From: Paenibacillus algorifonticola
GTDB taxonomy: Bacteria > Bacillota > Bacilli > Paenibacillales > Paenibacillaceae
Length of the DNA: 64,000 nucleotides
Direction of reading: 5' to 3'
NCBI RefSeq assembly: GCF_000971975.1
Contig: NZ_LAQO01000001.1
Location: 1 to 64,000, forward strand
The notes below the pieces were generated by a model. The model was not told the DNA's origin. It worked only from the letters and a program-made list of their open reading frames with translations, and searched no databases. Each line of letters opens with the position of its first letter. Within the stretch, counting starts at the first letter, position 1. Below, one piece after another: positions 34,554 to 43,756 of this stretch. The position numbers and the translations under genes were made by a program.

Positions 34554-36167
34554 TTAGCCTTTTGTCGCTCTATCGTAGCCGCCTTGCTTAATTTTAAGCC
34601 ATTCCTGTAGACCAAGACGATCCAGCTCTTTCAGATACTCAGCCCATTGCTCATTTACCTTGCCGTTCTGGTACCATTCCGTACGCATTCTAAGCACGTA
34701 AGCGAACAGATCCGTTTCAATGGTTGTCAGACGATCCAGTTCTTCAATCGAGTTGAATACGCTTGGCATGACGTTTTCCGCTTTCATGTGAGGAGCCATC
34801 ATATTTTTAATAATATCCATTCTTCCCTTGGCATCATCCGGAATTGTTGTATATTTGCCGTAGTAGGAATCCAGAATAGCCAGAGGTCCGCCGATGCTCG
34901 TTTTCTCACGGAGCTCAACAGGCGCAGTTCCTTCCAGCGGCAAATGCTTCAGTGAATTGCTCGCTTCATCGAATTCAAAAATATTTTGCTGCGTTTCGTC
35001 ACCGTAGGTTCCCCAGTTATTTTGAACCGATTGAACAGGAGCAAAGAGCTGATCCACCCATTTCACTGTTGATTCCAGGTTCTTATTAGCGCTTGTCACA
35101 ACCATTTTGCCGCGGCCGAGGCCCAGTCCGTTCGTTCGGGTTACATTAATTTCCCCGTTAGGCCCTGCAAGTGGAGGCATAATATCATACGATTCGTTCG
35201 CCCCCGTAATATTTGCTTTATCCCATGAGAAATACAAGCCGTATTTCTGATCCTTCCCCTTCGCCAGATAAGTGCTCCAATCTTGCGTATACGCCTCAAT
35301 ATCTATCAAGCCCTCTTGATAGAGCTCGTTAATGAATTGAACGGCTTCCTTGTAGCCTTCATCAGCAGCCGTGAAGATAACCTTTCCATCATTGGATACG
35401 ACCGCATGGTCAGGATTTTCACCAAGACCGAAGGAAGCGAACAGGAACACCAAATCCTCTGCGCCAGGCTTATTAATGAAGGACAATGGAATTTCATCCG
35501 CTTGACCGTTGCCGTTAGGGTCCTGAGTTTTGAAGGCGATCAGCACCTTCTTCAATTGATCCGTCGTTGTTGGCATTTCAAGACCGAGGTTGTTCAGCCA
35601 TTCCACGTTAATCCAAGGCATGCTGTCTACAGCTTGAATTCTTTCCTTACCGCTGCCCAGCTCCTCAATCCAAGGGAATGAATAAATATTGCCGTCAGGC
35701 GCTGTGATCATGCTTTTATATTCAGGCGCTTCTTCCAGCACTTTCTTAAAGTTCGGCATATATTGCTCGATCAGATCATTCAGTGCAATGATCGATCCAT
35801 CTTTTGCAAGCTTCAGAAGCTCATAATCGCTGTAATCCGCGTTAAAAATAGCATCCGGCAGATCGCCGCTTGCAACTGCAAGATTTCTTTTCTCTACAAA
35901 AACATCTTTCGTGAAGTTTTTCCAATTAATATGAACATTGGTCTTCTCTTCGAGACGCTTGTTAATCAACTTCTCGTTCGGATCGGATGGAGCGATCGCA
36001 GAGCTTTGTGTAATAAAGTTGAGGGATACCTTGCCATTCGAATCTTGCTCTTTACTAGCCGCACCCCCGCCTCCATTCCCACTGCAGGCAGAGATTAGAA
36101 TGGTGGCAGTAAGGATAGATACAGTTGCCGTTCTGGCTGCAAATCTCGATTTGTTCATTTTTGTCAT
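34554..36167 (-). CDS. extracellular sugar-binding lipoprotein (LplA/YtcQ type)
   Basis: The 537-residue protein has a lipoprotein signal with lipobox ISAC (Cys28) followed by the glycine-rich linker GNGGGG. The mature part is a solute-binding protein of ABC importer family 1, larger than MalE-type proteins as is usual for Lpl/Ytc systems, and includes an EF-hand-like DPNGNGQADE loop. It should bind fructo-oligosaccharides at the membrane outer face. It is flanked by its permeases upstream and GH32 downstream. ATG follows TTTGGAGGTC. Confidence 0.9.
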   Translation of the reverse strand: MTKMNKSRFAARTATVSILTATILISACSGNGGGGAASKEQDSNGKVSLNFITQSSAIAPSDPNEKLINKRLEEKTNVHINWKNFTKDVFVEKRNLAVASGDLPDAIFNADYSDYELLKLAKDGSIIALNDLIEQYMPNFKKVLEEAPEYKSMITAPDGNIYSFPWIEELGSGKERIQAVDSMPWINVEWLNNLGLEMPTTTDQLKKVLIAFKTQDPNGNGQADEIPLSFINKPGAEDLVFLFASFGLGENPDHAVVSNDGKVIFTAADEGYKEAVQFINELYQEGLIDIEAYTQDWSTYLAKGKDQKYGLYFSWDKANITGANESYDIMPPLAGPNGEINVTRTNGLGLGRGKMVVTSANKNLESTVKWVDQLFAPVQSVQNNWGTYGDETQQNIFEFDEASNSLKHLPLEGTAPVELREKTSIGGPLAILDSYYGKYTTIPDDAKGRMDIIKNMMAPHMKAENVMPSVFNSIEELDRLTTIETDLFAYVLRMRTEWYQNGKVNEQWAEYLKELDRLGLQEWLKIKQGGYDRATKG

Positions 36168-36244
36168 AGCCTAAGACCTCCAAAACAATAGTGGATGAAA
36201 AGATTTCTATCTAATGCTTAGACTTACTTATGTGAAGGTCTGAC

Positions 36245-37126
36245 CTATTTCAAGGAACCGACCATAACACCTTTCTCAAAGTATTTCTGGAAGAAGGGGT
36301 ACATAATGATAAGCGGCAAACTGGACACTACAATAGCTGCATATTTAATAATTTCCGACAACCGTTTAAGTTCCGCCGCCGCGAGCTGATCACTAATCAT
36401 GCCTGGTTCGACCTGATTCTGAATCAAGATAGAACGAAGAACAAGCTGAAGCGGATGCAGGTTCGAATTGTCCAGATAAATCATGGCGTCGAAGTAGGCG
36501 TTCCACTGACCTACAAAAGCATACAGGGCAAGGACGAATATAATCGGCTTCGACAGCGGCAGAACCACCTGCCAGAAAATTCTCATCTCCGATGCACCGT
36601 CAACGTTGGCCGCTTCCTTCAGCTCCAGAGGGACCCCTTTAAAGAAGGTTCTTGATAAAATGATGTTCCATACGTTTACAGCCCCCGGAATGATAATGGC
36701 CCAAATGGTGTCAAGCAATCCCAGTGTTTTCACCAGAAGATAAGTAGGCACTAACCCACCGCCAAAAAACATAGTGATAATAAATAGTGTCATGAACAAC
36801 CCTTTGCCCTTCAATCGATTGTCAGAGAGCGCATAACCCGCACAAACAGACACTACAACCGTCATTAGTGCAAAGCAGACTGAATATAAAACGGAGTTGC
36901 CGAAGCCCTTGATCATGGCCGGATTGGTCAAAATCATTTTATACCCTTCCAGTGACCAGTTAGACAGCTTAAAGGACAAGCCGCCGCTTAACAGGACGGA
37001 CGGGTCCATAAAGGAAGCAATTACAACATAGAACAGCGGTAAAACAACAAGCAAAACGGCGAATACAAGGAAGATACCGTTTAATAGAAGCAGAAACCGA
37101 TCCAGCCTGGAATGCTTAATAGCCAT
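36245..37126 (-). CDS. carbohydrate ABC transporter permease (YtcP/LplC type)
   Basis: 293 residues with six predicted membrane helices and the EAA loop KEAANVDGASEMRIFW-LPLSKPI that contacts the shared ATPase. No ATP-binding subunit is in the operon; Lpl-type systems usually use a shared MsmX-type ATPase encoded elsewhere. It is 17 bases downstream of the partner permease and 77 bases upstream of the binding-protein gene. Confidence 0.92.
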   Translation of the reverse strand: MAIKHSRLDRFLLLLNGIFLVFAVLLVVLPLFYVVIASFMDPSVLLSGGLSFKLSNWSLEGYKMILTNPAMIKGFGNSVLYSVCFALMTVVVSVCAGYALSDNRLKGKGLFMTLFIITMFFGGGLVPTYLLVKTLGLLDTIWAIIIPGAVNVWNIILSRTFFKGVPLELKEAANVDGASEMRIFWQVVLPLSKPIIFVLALYAFVGQWNAYFDAMIYLDNSNLHPLQLVLRSILIQNQVEPGMISDQLAAAELKRLSEIIKYAAIVVSSLPLIIMYPFFQKYFEKGVMVGSLK

Positions 37127-37143
37127 TGCATCCTTCTCCTTTC

Positions 37144-38103
37144 TTAATAAAGACCGTCACCCTCGTTCAGCTTCTTCACAATGAAGTTGACCGCAACGAG
37201 CATAATGACGTTAAAGACAGAATTGAACAATCCAACAGCGGCTGAATAAGCATAGTCACCGGATTGCAAACCGATTTTGTACACATAAGTCGGAATAATT
37301 TCTGATGTCGGAAGATTCATTGCCGTTTGCATCAGATAAGCCTTCTCGAAACCGATGGACATGATTCCGCCGGCAGCAAGGATAAAGACGATAGCCATAA
37401 TCGGACGTATAGTAGGCAGATCAATATGGCGAATGCGCTGAAGTAGATTTGCACCATCGAGATTAGCTGCGTGATGAAGCTCGGGATCCACATTAGCCAA
37501 GGCTGCAACATAGATAATGGATGCCCAGCCTGCCCCTGTCCAAATATCAGACAAAATGTAAATGACTCTGAAATATTCCGCACGTGACATGAACATGACT
37601 GGTTCACCCGTAAGTAAGATGAAAATCTGATTAATCGGTCCTGTTGGAGACAGGAAAATAAACAGCATGCCGACCACAACAACGACTGATATAAAGTTCG
37701 GCGCATACAAAAACAGTTGAATGTTCTTCTTAACAGCCGTTTGTCTAACCTGATTCAGCATAAGTGCAAGCAAAATCGGTATCGGAAAGCTTAAAATGAG
37801 GCCAAAAAAACTTAATTTAAGCGTATTCATAAAAATAACATCGAAGTTCGGAGAAGATAGAAACTTTTCGAAGTTATACAAGCCTACCCAATCGCTCCCC
37901 ATAATGCCTTTGATTGGGCTGAAATCCTTAAAGGCGATAATGGCTCCGTACATGGGCCCGTACTTGAAAATAATTGTTAAAATTACTGCCGGCGCAAGCA
38001 AAATATAAAGGAAGTAATGTTTTTTCAAATAATCCATTTCTGGCCTTATTACCTTACTTGCCTGATCGGCTTCAATCGTGTTATGCAACGCTTTTGCCTC
38101 CAT
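37144..38103 (-). CDS. carbohydrate ABC transporter permease (YteP/LplB type)
   Basis: 319 residues with six membrane helices, including ILLAPAVILTIIFKYGPMYG and the EAA-like motif HHAANLDGANLLQRIRHIDLP. It is the first gene of the fructan operon. Its start is 18 bases from a candidate operator (38121-38132) and 455 bases from the divergent LacI gene. Confidence 0.92.
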   Translation of the reverse strand: MEAKALHNTIEADQASKVIRPEMDYLKKHYFLYILLAPAVILTIIFKYGPMYGAIIAFKDFSPIKGIMGSDWVGLYNFEKFLSSPNFDVIFMNTLKLSFFGLILSFPIPILLALMLNQVRQTAVKKNIQLFLYAPNFISVVVVVGMLFIFLSPTGPINQIFILLTGEPVMFMSRAEYFRVIYILSDIWTGAGWASIIYVAALANVDPELHHAANLDGANLLQRIRHIDLPTIRPIMAIVFILAAGGIMSIGFEKAYLMQTAMNLPTSEIIPTYVYKIGLQSGDYAYSAAVGLFNSVFNVIMLVAVNFIVKKLNEGDGLY

Positions 38104-38120
38104 CCGTTTACAAAATTCAA

Positions 38121-38132
38121 TGCATTTGCGCA
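38121..38132. promoter_or_regulatory. candidate LacI operator 1
   Basis: TGCATTTGCGCA lies 18 bases upstream of the permease ATG. The exact reverse complement occurs at 38427-38438 in the same intergenic region. The core TGCGCA is palindromic with a central CpG-like step seen in LacI-type sites. Confidence 0.5.
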
Positions 38133-38426
38133 GTAAGGGCTTACATTGTTATGCATTTTCACTTGCTGCATTTACAATTTATCAAACCGCTCAGCAAACG
38201 TCAATAAATTTTGTAAAAATATAATTGTGCATTTGAACTTTTAAATTGTTCATAATTCGACGTGTTTATAGGCCATTTTGACAAAAACGAATGATTCAAA
38301 TGGTATCCAGCTGGAAAATTTAATGAGTTTTTAAGTTTACAAGATGCATTTTGTTCAAACACTTTCATCCTCTACACATTCTCAATTCATTTTGACCAAT
38401 TATATTTATAATTTTGAAAACTAAAA

Positions 38427-38438
38427 TGCGCAAATGCA
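38427..38438. promoter_or_regulatory. candidate LacI operator 2
   Basis: TGCGCAAATGCA is the exact reverse complement of the site at 38121. The two are 295 bases apart, bracketing the intergenic region, which suits repression by looping. Confidence 0.5.
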
Positions 38439-38493
38439 ACTCACTTGTTGCTATTTGTTGCAAACTATTATACATTTGAGATACTTATATAAA

Positions 38494-38507
38494 TGAGTAC
38501 GGTTACA
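38494..38507. promoter_or_regulatory. cre-like site upstream of lacI-type gene
   Basis: Read on the minus strand TGTAACCGTACTCA fits the cre consensus TGWAANCGNTNWCA at 13 of 14 positions. It lies 51 bases before the regulator start and could be bound by CcpA or by the LacI-family protein itself. Confidence 0.45.
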
Positions 38508-38558
38508 AAAAATAGCATCCAATAAGTATATAGTTAGTTAGAGGTGGTTTTCACATAT

Positions 38559-39599
38559 ATGGCCAAGGAAAGAGTTACCATTCAAGACATCGCCGACGCA
38601 CTCGGGATTTCCAGAAATACAGCCTCTAAGGCTTTGAATGGAATCAGTACGATTCCAGAGGAAACGAGAAGCAAGGTTCTAAAGAAAGCAATCGAGTTAA
38701 AATACAAGCAATTTGCATTCTTGGAAAGCGATCAGCTCCTATCTAAGCAATCAGGGAACATTGCTTTATTGACAGCGAATTTTCCGAATACGTCGCATTT
38801 CGGCTCAACGTTATTGAGCGGTCTAGAGAAGCGGATCAGCTCCGAAGGCTACAATTTGTCCTTTCACATTGTCAGAGATGTGGATCAGGCTTCCCTATCA
38901 CTGCCTAACAATTTCGATGTCTCTAACGTAGACGGCATTATTTGCATCGAGCTGTTTGACATGGCCTACAGCGAGCTTATTACCAGTCTCGGGGTGCCTA
39001 CTATATTCATTGATTGTGCCTCAACGGTTTGTTTTCCGGATTTTAAGGCAGATATTCTGTTGATGGAGAATCAACACAGCACCTATCAACTTACGAGAAA
39101 GTTAATCGAGAACGGATATAACAGCTTTGGATTTATTGGAGATTACAACCACTGCCTCAGCTTCAACGAACGGTGGATCGGCTTTAATCGGGCGCTGACA
39201 GAGTCTGGAATAACTCTTGACCTTGCAAAATGCATCGTAGATGACGATTCTCTCTTCTTTTCTAAGCCAAACTGGCTGGAAGAGCGTCTTCAGCATATTA
39301 AAGAGCTGCCTTCCGCTTTTATATGCGCCAATGATTACATTGCCGTCAGCTTTATGAAGGTGCTGAAGTACAACAACATTTCCATTCCCCAGGATGTCGC
39401 AATTTGTGGCTTCGATAACGGACCCGAGTCCAATATTGTTGAGCCTCATCTTACGACCGTTCATATTTACAGCAACGAAATGGGCGTAAAGGCAGCAGAG
39501 ATGCTTCTCTCCAGAATCAATGATCCGACGCAGCCGTACCAGGTCTCGCATATTTTCACAAAGCCTACGATTAGAGAATCTACTCCGCATATCAGCTAG
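38559..39599 (+). CDS. LacI-family transcriptional regulator of the fructan operon
   Basis: I use ATG 38559 (MAKERVTIQDIADALG), with GAGGTGG 11 bases upstream; the GTG at 38544 overlaps that site. The 346-residue protein has an N-terminal LacI helix-turn-helix (TIQDIADALGISRNTASKAL) and hinge, and a periplasmic-binding-like sensor domain. Divergence from the permease/GH32/fructokinase operon and the paired candidate operators suggest it represses that operon until fructan-derived sugar is present. Confidence 0.92.
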   Translation: MAKERVTIQDIADALGISRNTASKALNGISTIPEETRSKVLKKAIELKYKQFAFLESDQLLSKQSGNIALLTANFPNTSHFGSTLLSGLEKRISSEGYNLSFHIVRDVDQASLSLPNNFDVSNVDGIICIELFDMAYSELITSLGVPTIFIDCASTVCFPDFKADILLMENQHSTYQLTRKLIENGYNSFGFIGDYNHCLSFNERWIGFNRALTESGITLDLAKCIVDDDSLFFSKPNWLEERLQHIKELPSAFICANDYIAVSFMKVLKYNNISIPQDVAICGFDNGPESNIVEPHLTTVHIYSNEMGVKAAEMLLSRINDPTQPYQVSHIFTKPTIRESTPHIS

Positions 39600-39653
39600 A
39601 CGGTTGAATATAACTGCTGTTGGCTCCTACTGGGAGTCGGTCAAAACAAAAAA

Positions 39654-39722
39654 ACCACTTCGTATGAAGTGGTCAGCTTGTCGAGGAACCCGGTCATTTT
39701 CATGACCCCGGGTTTCTTTTTT
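39654..39722 (+). terminator. two-hairpin terminator module, copy B
   Basis: ACCACTTC / GAAGTGGT followed by AACCCGGTC / GACCCCGGGTT and a nine-T run. Nearly the same module follows the LysR gene at 24547. Confidence 0.75.
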
Positions 39723-40100
39723 TTGTTTTCATACACGAGAAAAAGCAGAAGGGAGGAGATTCCCCTCGCTTCTCCAAGCGATCCAGATGCCATCTTCTTC
39801 ATGTTCAGCCTTTTCACTTCATTCCGTCCGCGCGGACTAAACCCCTGACCTCATCGCTACCAGTAATGCGCGACGGGGTGTCGCTCTCCGTGCCGGGAAA
39901 CGAAATAAAGCGCCAGCTCATCACGAGCTAATTCGGAGGATCGATGTCGAGGATGACCCCTTCCTCTTTCTTCTCTTGGAGATTCGATTTCCCATGTGGA
40001 TCGGATGGCGCAATTGAACCAAAACTTCGACGTCTTGGCTGGATCAGGCATTTGTGTACAGTGCGGTTAGTGATTATGCCGGAGAGCAGTCCCCCGTTAT
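39723..40100. other. intergenic region with tRNA-like debris
   Basis: About 380 bases with no convincing gene. It holds the tRNA-Ala remnant at 39839-39870 next to the palindrome GTCCGCGCGGAC. A minus-strand frame reading EEGVILDIDPPN and stopping near 39932 has no start and no recognised family. Confidence 0.4.
39839..39870 (-). pseudogene. tRNA-Ala fragment (T arm to anticodon)
   Basis: 32 bases align with 17491-17522 of the tRNA-Ala at about 28 positions, including an uninterrupted 19-base match from AACCCCTGACC through TCATCGCT. The anticodon loop would read CTGGTAG. D arm and acceptor are not recognisable. It is a decayed partial copy in an intergenic region. Confidence 0.6.
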
Positions 40101-42542
40101 TTAAAATTTTTTCGAATTTGATGATTCGGATTCAAAAACAACCGATGGCGCCCCGCTCTTCATTCGCAACGTAAAGTACGCGGGACCCAGCGGCGAAGGC
40201 TGAACTTCTTCACCGATTATGCTGCAGGCTCCCGCCCAATCCGGAAGCTTGACGATAATGTCGGTATCCCTATCTGCCGTCAGCTCCGCTCTGAACGAAC
40301 CCGTTTCCTGATTCCAAGATAGCGCCACTTTGCCCGTGTGGAATCTCCAATCGGCCAGACGCCCCCGCTTCCAACGATTCGGCAGCGCCGGCAGCAATTT
40401 AATGAGATTGTCCGATACCTGAAGCAGTTGCTCCTGCACAGCATTCACCCACCCCATATTGGCGTCCAATTGCACTGGAGCCGTAGGCATTTGCATCGAT
40501 ACGCCCATTCCCCGCCAGTCATTATGGAGCGTGAACAGATTAGGCAGCAGACTCGATCTGGAGAGGATATCCAGACAATTCAAGGAGCGGTCCCCATCTC
40601 CAAAACGAGCATAAATAGCAGCCATATGAGCTAGCGACCACCCGCTTTGAGCTCCGATCTCGCGCCGCTGCACAGCCTCTTCAAACGCGCCGAACATGGT
40701 AGGGTCACTCTCTTGCGTCAACTCCTGCCCAGGGAAAACGGGGTACAGATGCGATAGATGACGGTGTGCGTACCGATCCTCGAAGGCAGGATGGATCCAC
40801 TCTCTGACCGCGCCGTCCTTATTTAGCCGATACGTCGGCAATCGCGTCAGCATGCGGCTCCATTCCTTCTCTGCCTCCGGATCGCCGCCCGCCTTCCGAT
40901 TCGCTTCTATTAGGTGCTGCAGAAGCTCTTTCAGAATGGCAACATCCATCGTCGCATTGATCGCCGTAGGCATCGGGTGAGCAAGCGGTTTGCCATCCGC
41001 CGGCATGAAGTTGAGCGGAGTATTCTCCGGCGAAACTGAGGGATATATTTTGTAAAAACCGTCCGCGTCCGTAACCAAGAAGTCCTCGTAAAACTGCAGC
41101 GCCTCGAGCATGAACGGCAGTGCCGTCTCCCGCAGAAATTGAACATCTCCGGTAAAACGGAAATGCTCATAATAGTGCCGGGCCAGCCAACCGGCCGCAC
41201 CGGTCCAATTCAGAATGACGGGCACAATCTGATTAGGAATGCCGATGCCCGGCGTGGAGCCTGCCGGGATATAGATACCGCGGCAGCCGTACAGCTTGCT
41301 TGCATTTTCACGAAAGTCATCCATCAATCCCTCATAGTAACGGAATAAGGAAGGGACCAGTTCGCCCAGACCTCCAACATGCGCATGCCAATACATCATC
41401 TGGATGTTCTCGTTCGCCATGTTGTGGCACCATACCAGCCTGTAATCGCCTCCCCACAGCCCATACAGGCCGAAAGGCTCCGCCTCTTCCGCAGACGAGG
41501 TACCGCTCAAGAACAAATAACGGCCATAAGCCCACATTTTGCGCACAAGTGCCGGCGGCGCCTCCCCCTCATACGCATCCAACAGCAGCCGCTCATTAGA
41601 TCGCAAATCATCGTCCGCGTCATTGAGCTCCAGCGATACTGAATGATATAACGGTCGATGAAGGGCGATATGGCGCTCAAGCAGTATTTCGTAGGAGGAA
41701 TCGACAACAAGCTCGGCCAGTTCCTGCTTCAGCCGCTCCCAATCCTTGGAGCGCTCGCCCAGGACGAACAGCTTTACAAGCACCAGCAACCGCCTCGCTC
41801 CCTCGAAGCGGATGACGCTTCCCTCCGCTTCCATGCTGCCGCCCTCCGGAATGACCCGCATGACTGCTCCGAAGTCTGTTCCATCGTCATTCGTTCCGGC
41901 GAACCAGACGTAAGCATCGCCAGCTCCTATTTCAATCGATTGCTCGAGCTCCTTGAATTCCGGCGTATCCGCCCAGCGATCACTCGGGTGAAGATCAAGA
42001 CCGATCTCACCCGATACGCTGGCTTCCTCATATCCTCCAAGCTCATAGACAACCGAATCGTCAGCGCGCGAAACGAACAGCCTCCGACGATACTGGCTTG
42101 GCCCGTCCGTCCAGCCTACCGTTATTTCTCCGCTGTCCATCTCAAGCATTCTGCTGTACCCGCGAAAGGCATTGCCGCAGGGCATGACAAGCCGGATCGC
42201 AGCCAGCGGAAATCTGGAAGCGAGCTTCGTCCCGTAACCGCGCTCCTTTAAAGCATTCGCGAGCAGCCAGCTTGCCTCTGCATATTGCTCTGTATCCATC
42301 AGCCTGCGGGTCTGGGCTAGGGTACCGCTTACATCCGGCAGCTCATCCTTACGCCCCCAATGCCATAGACGAGCATGGTTAAGCAGCACCGTCTCCTCCT
42401 GTACGCCGCCGAATACGGATGCGCCAATGACGCCGTTGCCCGAGGGAAGCGCTTCGCGCCACATATTCCGCCACCATGACGCGGGATAACTCATCAAAAG
42501 CTTATCGGCGCTTCGCCTGTCTTTTTGCTGCTGCATCCGCAT
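40101..42542 (-). CDS. GH95-like glycoside hydrolase
   Basis: This 813-residue protein follows the GH95 layout: an N-terminal Glyco_hyd_65N_2-type beta-sandwich (WREALPSGNGVIGASVFGG then LNHARLWHWG), an (alpha/alpha)6 barrel and a small C-terminal domain. The late motif LDANMGWVNAVQEQLLQ is typical. Characterised relatives are alpha-L-fucosidases and alpha-L-galactosidases acting on plant and host glycans. There is no signal peptide. It is the last gene of the pectin locus, so a substrate on pectin side chains is plausible. ATG at 42542 follows AAGGAGGAAGG. Confidence 0.85.
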   Translation of the reverse strand: MRMQQQKDRRSADKLLMSYPASWWRNMWREALPSGNGVIGASVFGGVQEETVLLNHARLWHWGRKDELPDVSGTLAQTRRLMDTEQYAEASWLLANALKERGYGTKLASRFPLAAIRLVMPCGNAFRGYSRMLEMDSGEITVGWTDGPSQYRRRLFVSRADDSVVYELGGYEEASVSGEIGLDLHPSDRWADTPEFKELEQSIEIGAGDAYVWFAGTNDDGTDFGAVMRVIPEGGSMEAEGSVIRFEGARRLLVLVKLFVLGERSKDWERLKQELAELVVDSSYEILLERHIALHRPLYHSVSLELNDADDDLRSNERLLLDAYEGEAPPALVRKMWAYGRYLFLSGTSSAEEAEPFGLYGLWGGDYRLVWCHNMANENIQMMYWHAHVGGLGELVPSLFRYYEGLMDDFRENASKLYGCRGIYIPAGSTPGIGIPNQIVPVILNWTGAAGWLARHYYEHFRFTGDVQFLRETALPFMLEALQFYEDFLVTDADGFYKIYPSVSPENTPLNFMPADGKPLAHPMPTAINATMDVAILKELLQHLIEANRKAGGDPEAEKEWSRMLTRLPTYRLNKDGAVREWIHPAFEDRYAHRHLSHLYPVFPGQELTQESDPTMFGAFEEAVQRREIGAQSGWSLAHMAAIYARFGDGDRSLNCLDILSRSSLLPNLFTLHNDWRGMGVSMQMPTAPVQLDANMGWVNAVQEQLLQVSDNLIKLLPALPNRWKRGRLADWRFHTGKVALSWNQETGSFRAELTADRDTDIIVKLPDWAGACSIIGEEVQPSPLGPAYFTLRMKSGAPSVVFESESSNSKKF

Positions 42543-42585
42543 CCGTATCCTTCCTCCTTCGGTTGATCATCTTCCTACCATCTCG

Positions 42586-43737
42586 TTAAATAATGTCAGT
42601 ATCCATCTGCCCGCGAAGCCGCTCCAGCTCAACGCTCGCCAGCAGCAGCGGGGCAACGCCCATCAGTACATCGCTGACGACCTTCTCGCTCATATAATAT
42701 TCATAGGAGCCGTCGCGATACTTGCGCCCGCCCAAGCCGGCCCCGTTACAAATGCTGTGGAGATGAACCCCTTGTTCATCCTCGGTTACGAAGCGCTCAA
42801 GAATTCCGTCATATGCGCGCTCCACTGCCTGCCTGTCAATCTCAGCCAAATAGCCGAGCCGAATGCCCTTAGCCAGCGCATACGTCAACATACACGAGCC
42901 CGACGACTCCAAATAGTTTCCTTGGCGGCCGTTGCAGTCCAGCAGCTGGTACCACACGCCGCTCTCCTGATCCTGTACGCGCAGCAAGGCATTCGCCATC
43001 CGCTCAAAAATCCCCATCAGCTGGCCGCGTTTCGGATGATGAACGGGAAAATGCTCAAGCGAATCTACGAGCGCCATGGCGTACCAGCCTATCCCGCGTC
43101 CCCATACATGCCGGGAGAGGCCGGTGCTGCCATCGCACCAGCGCTGTTCCCTGCTCTCGTCCCATGCGTGATGCAGCAATCCCGTTTGGGGGTTGCGCGT
43201 GCGCCGTTCGATCAACAGCAGCTGATGCGCCGCTTCATCGAACCAACCGCTCTCGCCAAAGGTCTTGGCAAATTCGGCCATGAACGGAGAAGACATGTAC
43301 AGGCCATCCAGCCACATTTGGAAGGGATATATTTTTTTATGCCAATATCCACCTTCATCCGTACGGGGCTGCCCGATCAATTGGGTAATGAGAAGCCGAG
43401 CCGCTTGCTCATACTTTGAATCCCCGCTCTCTCTCCATAGTCTGAGCAGGTTTTTTCCTTTGTTAATATGGTCGAGATTGTAATCCTCCAGCGTATAGCC
43501 GCGAATAGAGCCATCCTCTTGGATGAAGACGTCCATATGACGCTTCACCGTTGCTTGGTATTCGGATTCTTCGGTCCAATCGCCGAGCCGGCCGATCGCC
43601 GTCAGCGCCATCCCGGCCACATAACCCCACTTATTAGCAATATTTGGGTGATAGCCCTCTTCGCTTTGAGACAGAATCGTTCTGGCGACCCGAACGGATA
43701 TACGTTCTGCATTAAGGATTTCAGTTGCAGCGTTCAT
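42586..43737 (-). CDS. unsaturated glucuronyl/rhamnogalacturonyl hydrolase (GH105/GH88)
   Basis: 383 residues with an (alpha/alpha)6-barrel. Signature segments KIYPFQMWLDGLYMSSPFMA and HVWGRGIGWYAMALVDSLEH match YteR/YesR enzymes; the Asp in WLDGLYM is the expected catalytic residue. These intracellular enzymes remove the unsaturated galacturonyl residue produced by rhamnogalacturonan or pectate lyases. It lies 19 bases after the oligogalacturonate lyase gene, consistent with the same pathway. No signal peptide. Confidence 0.92.
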   Translation of the reverse strand: MNAATEILNAERISVRVARTILSQSEEGYHPNIANKWGYVAGMALTAIGRLGDWTEESEYQATVKRHMDVFIQEDGSIRGYTLEDYNLDHINKGKNLLRLWRESGDSKYEQAARLLITQLIGQPRTDEGGYWHKKIYPFQMWLDGLYMSSPFMAEFAKTFGESGWFDEAAHQLLLIERRTRNPQTGLLHHAWDESREQRWCDGSTGLSRHVWGRGIGWYAMALVDSLEHFPVHHPKRGQLMGIFERMANALLRVQDQESGVWYQLLDCNGRQGNYLESSGSCMLTYALAKGIRLGYLAEIDRQAVERAYDGILERFVTEDEQGVHLHSICNGAGLGGRKYRDGSYEYYMSEKVVSDVLMGVAPLLLASVELERLRGQMDTDII

Positions 43738-43756
43738 CAGCCTTCTCCTCCTTCGG

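Noticed and set aside
39930..40060. Minus-strand fragment EEGVILDIDPPN
   Set aside because: Coding-like residues but no start codon and no family; kept only in the intergenic description.
41658..42251. 197-codon plus-strand frame
   Set aside because: Antisense to the GH95-like gene; no ribosome binding site.
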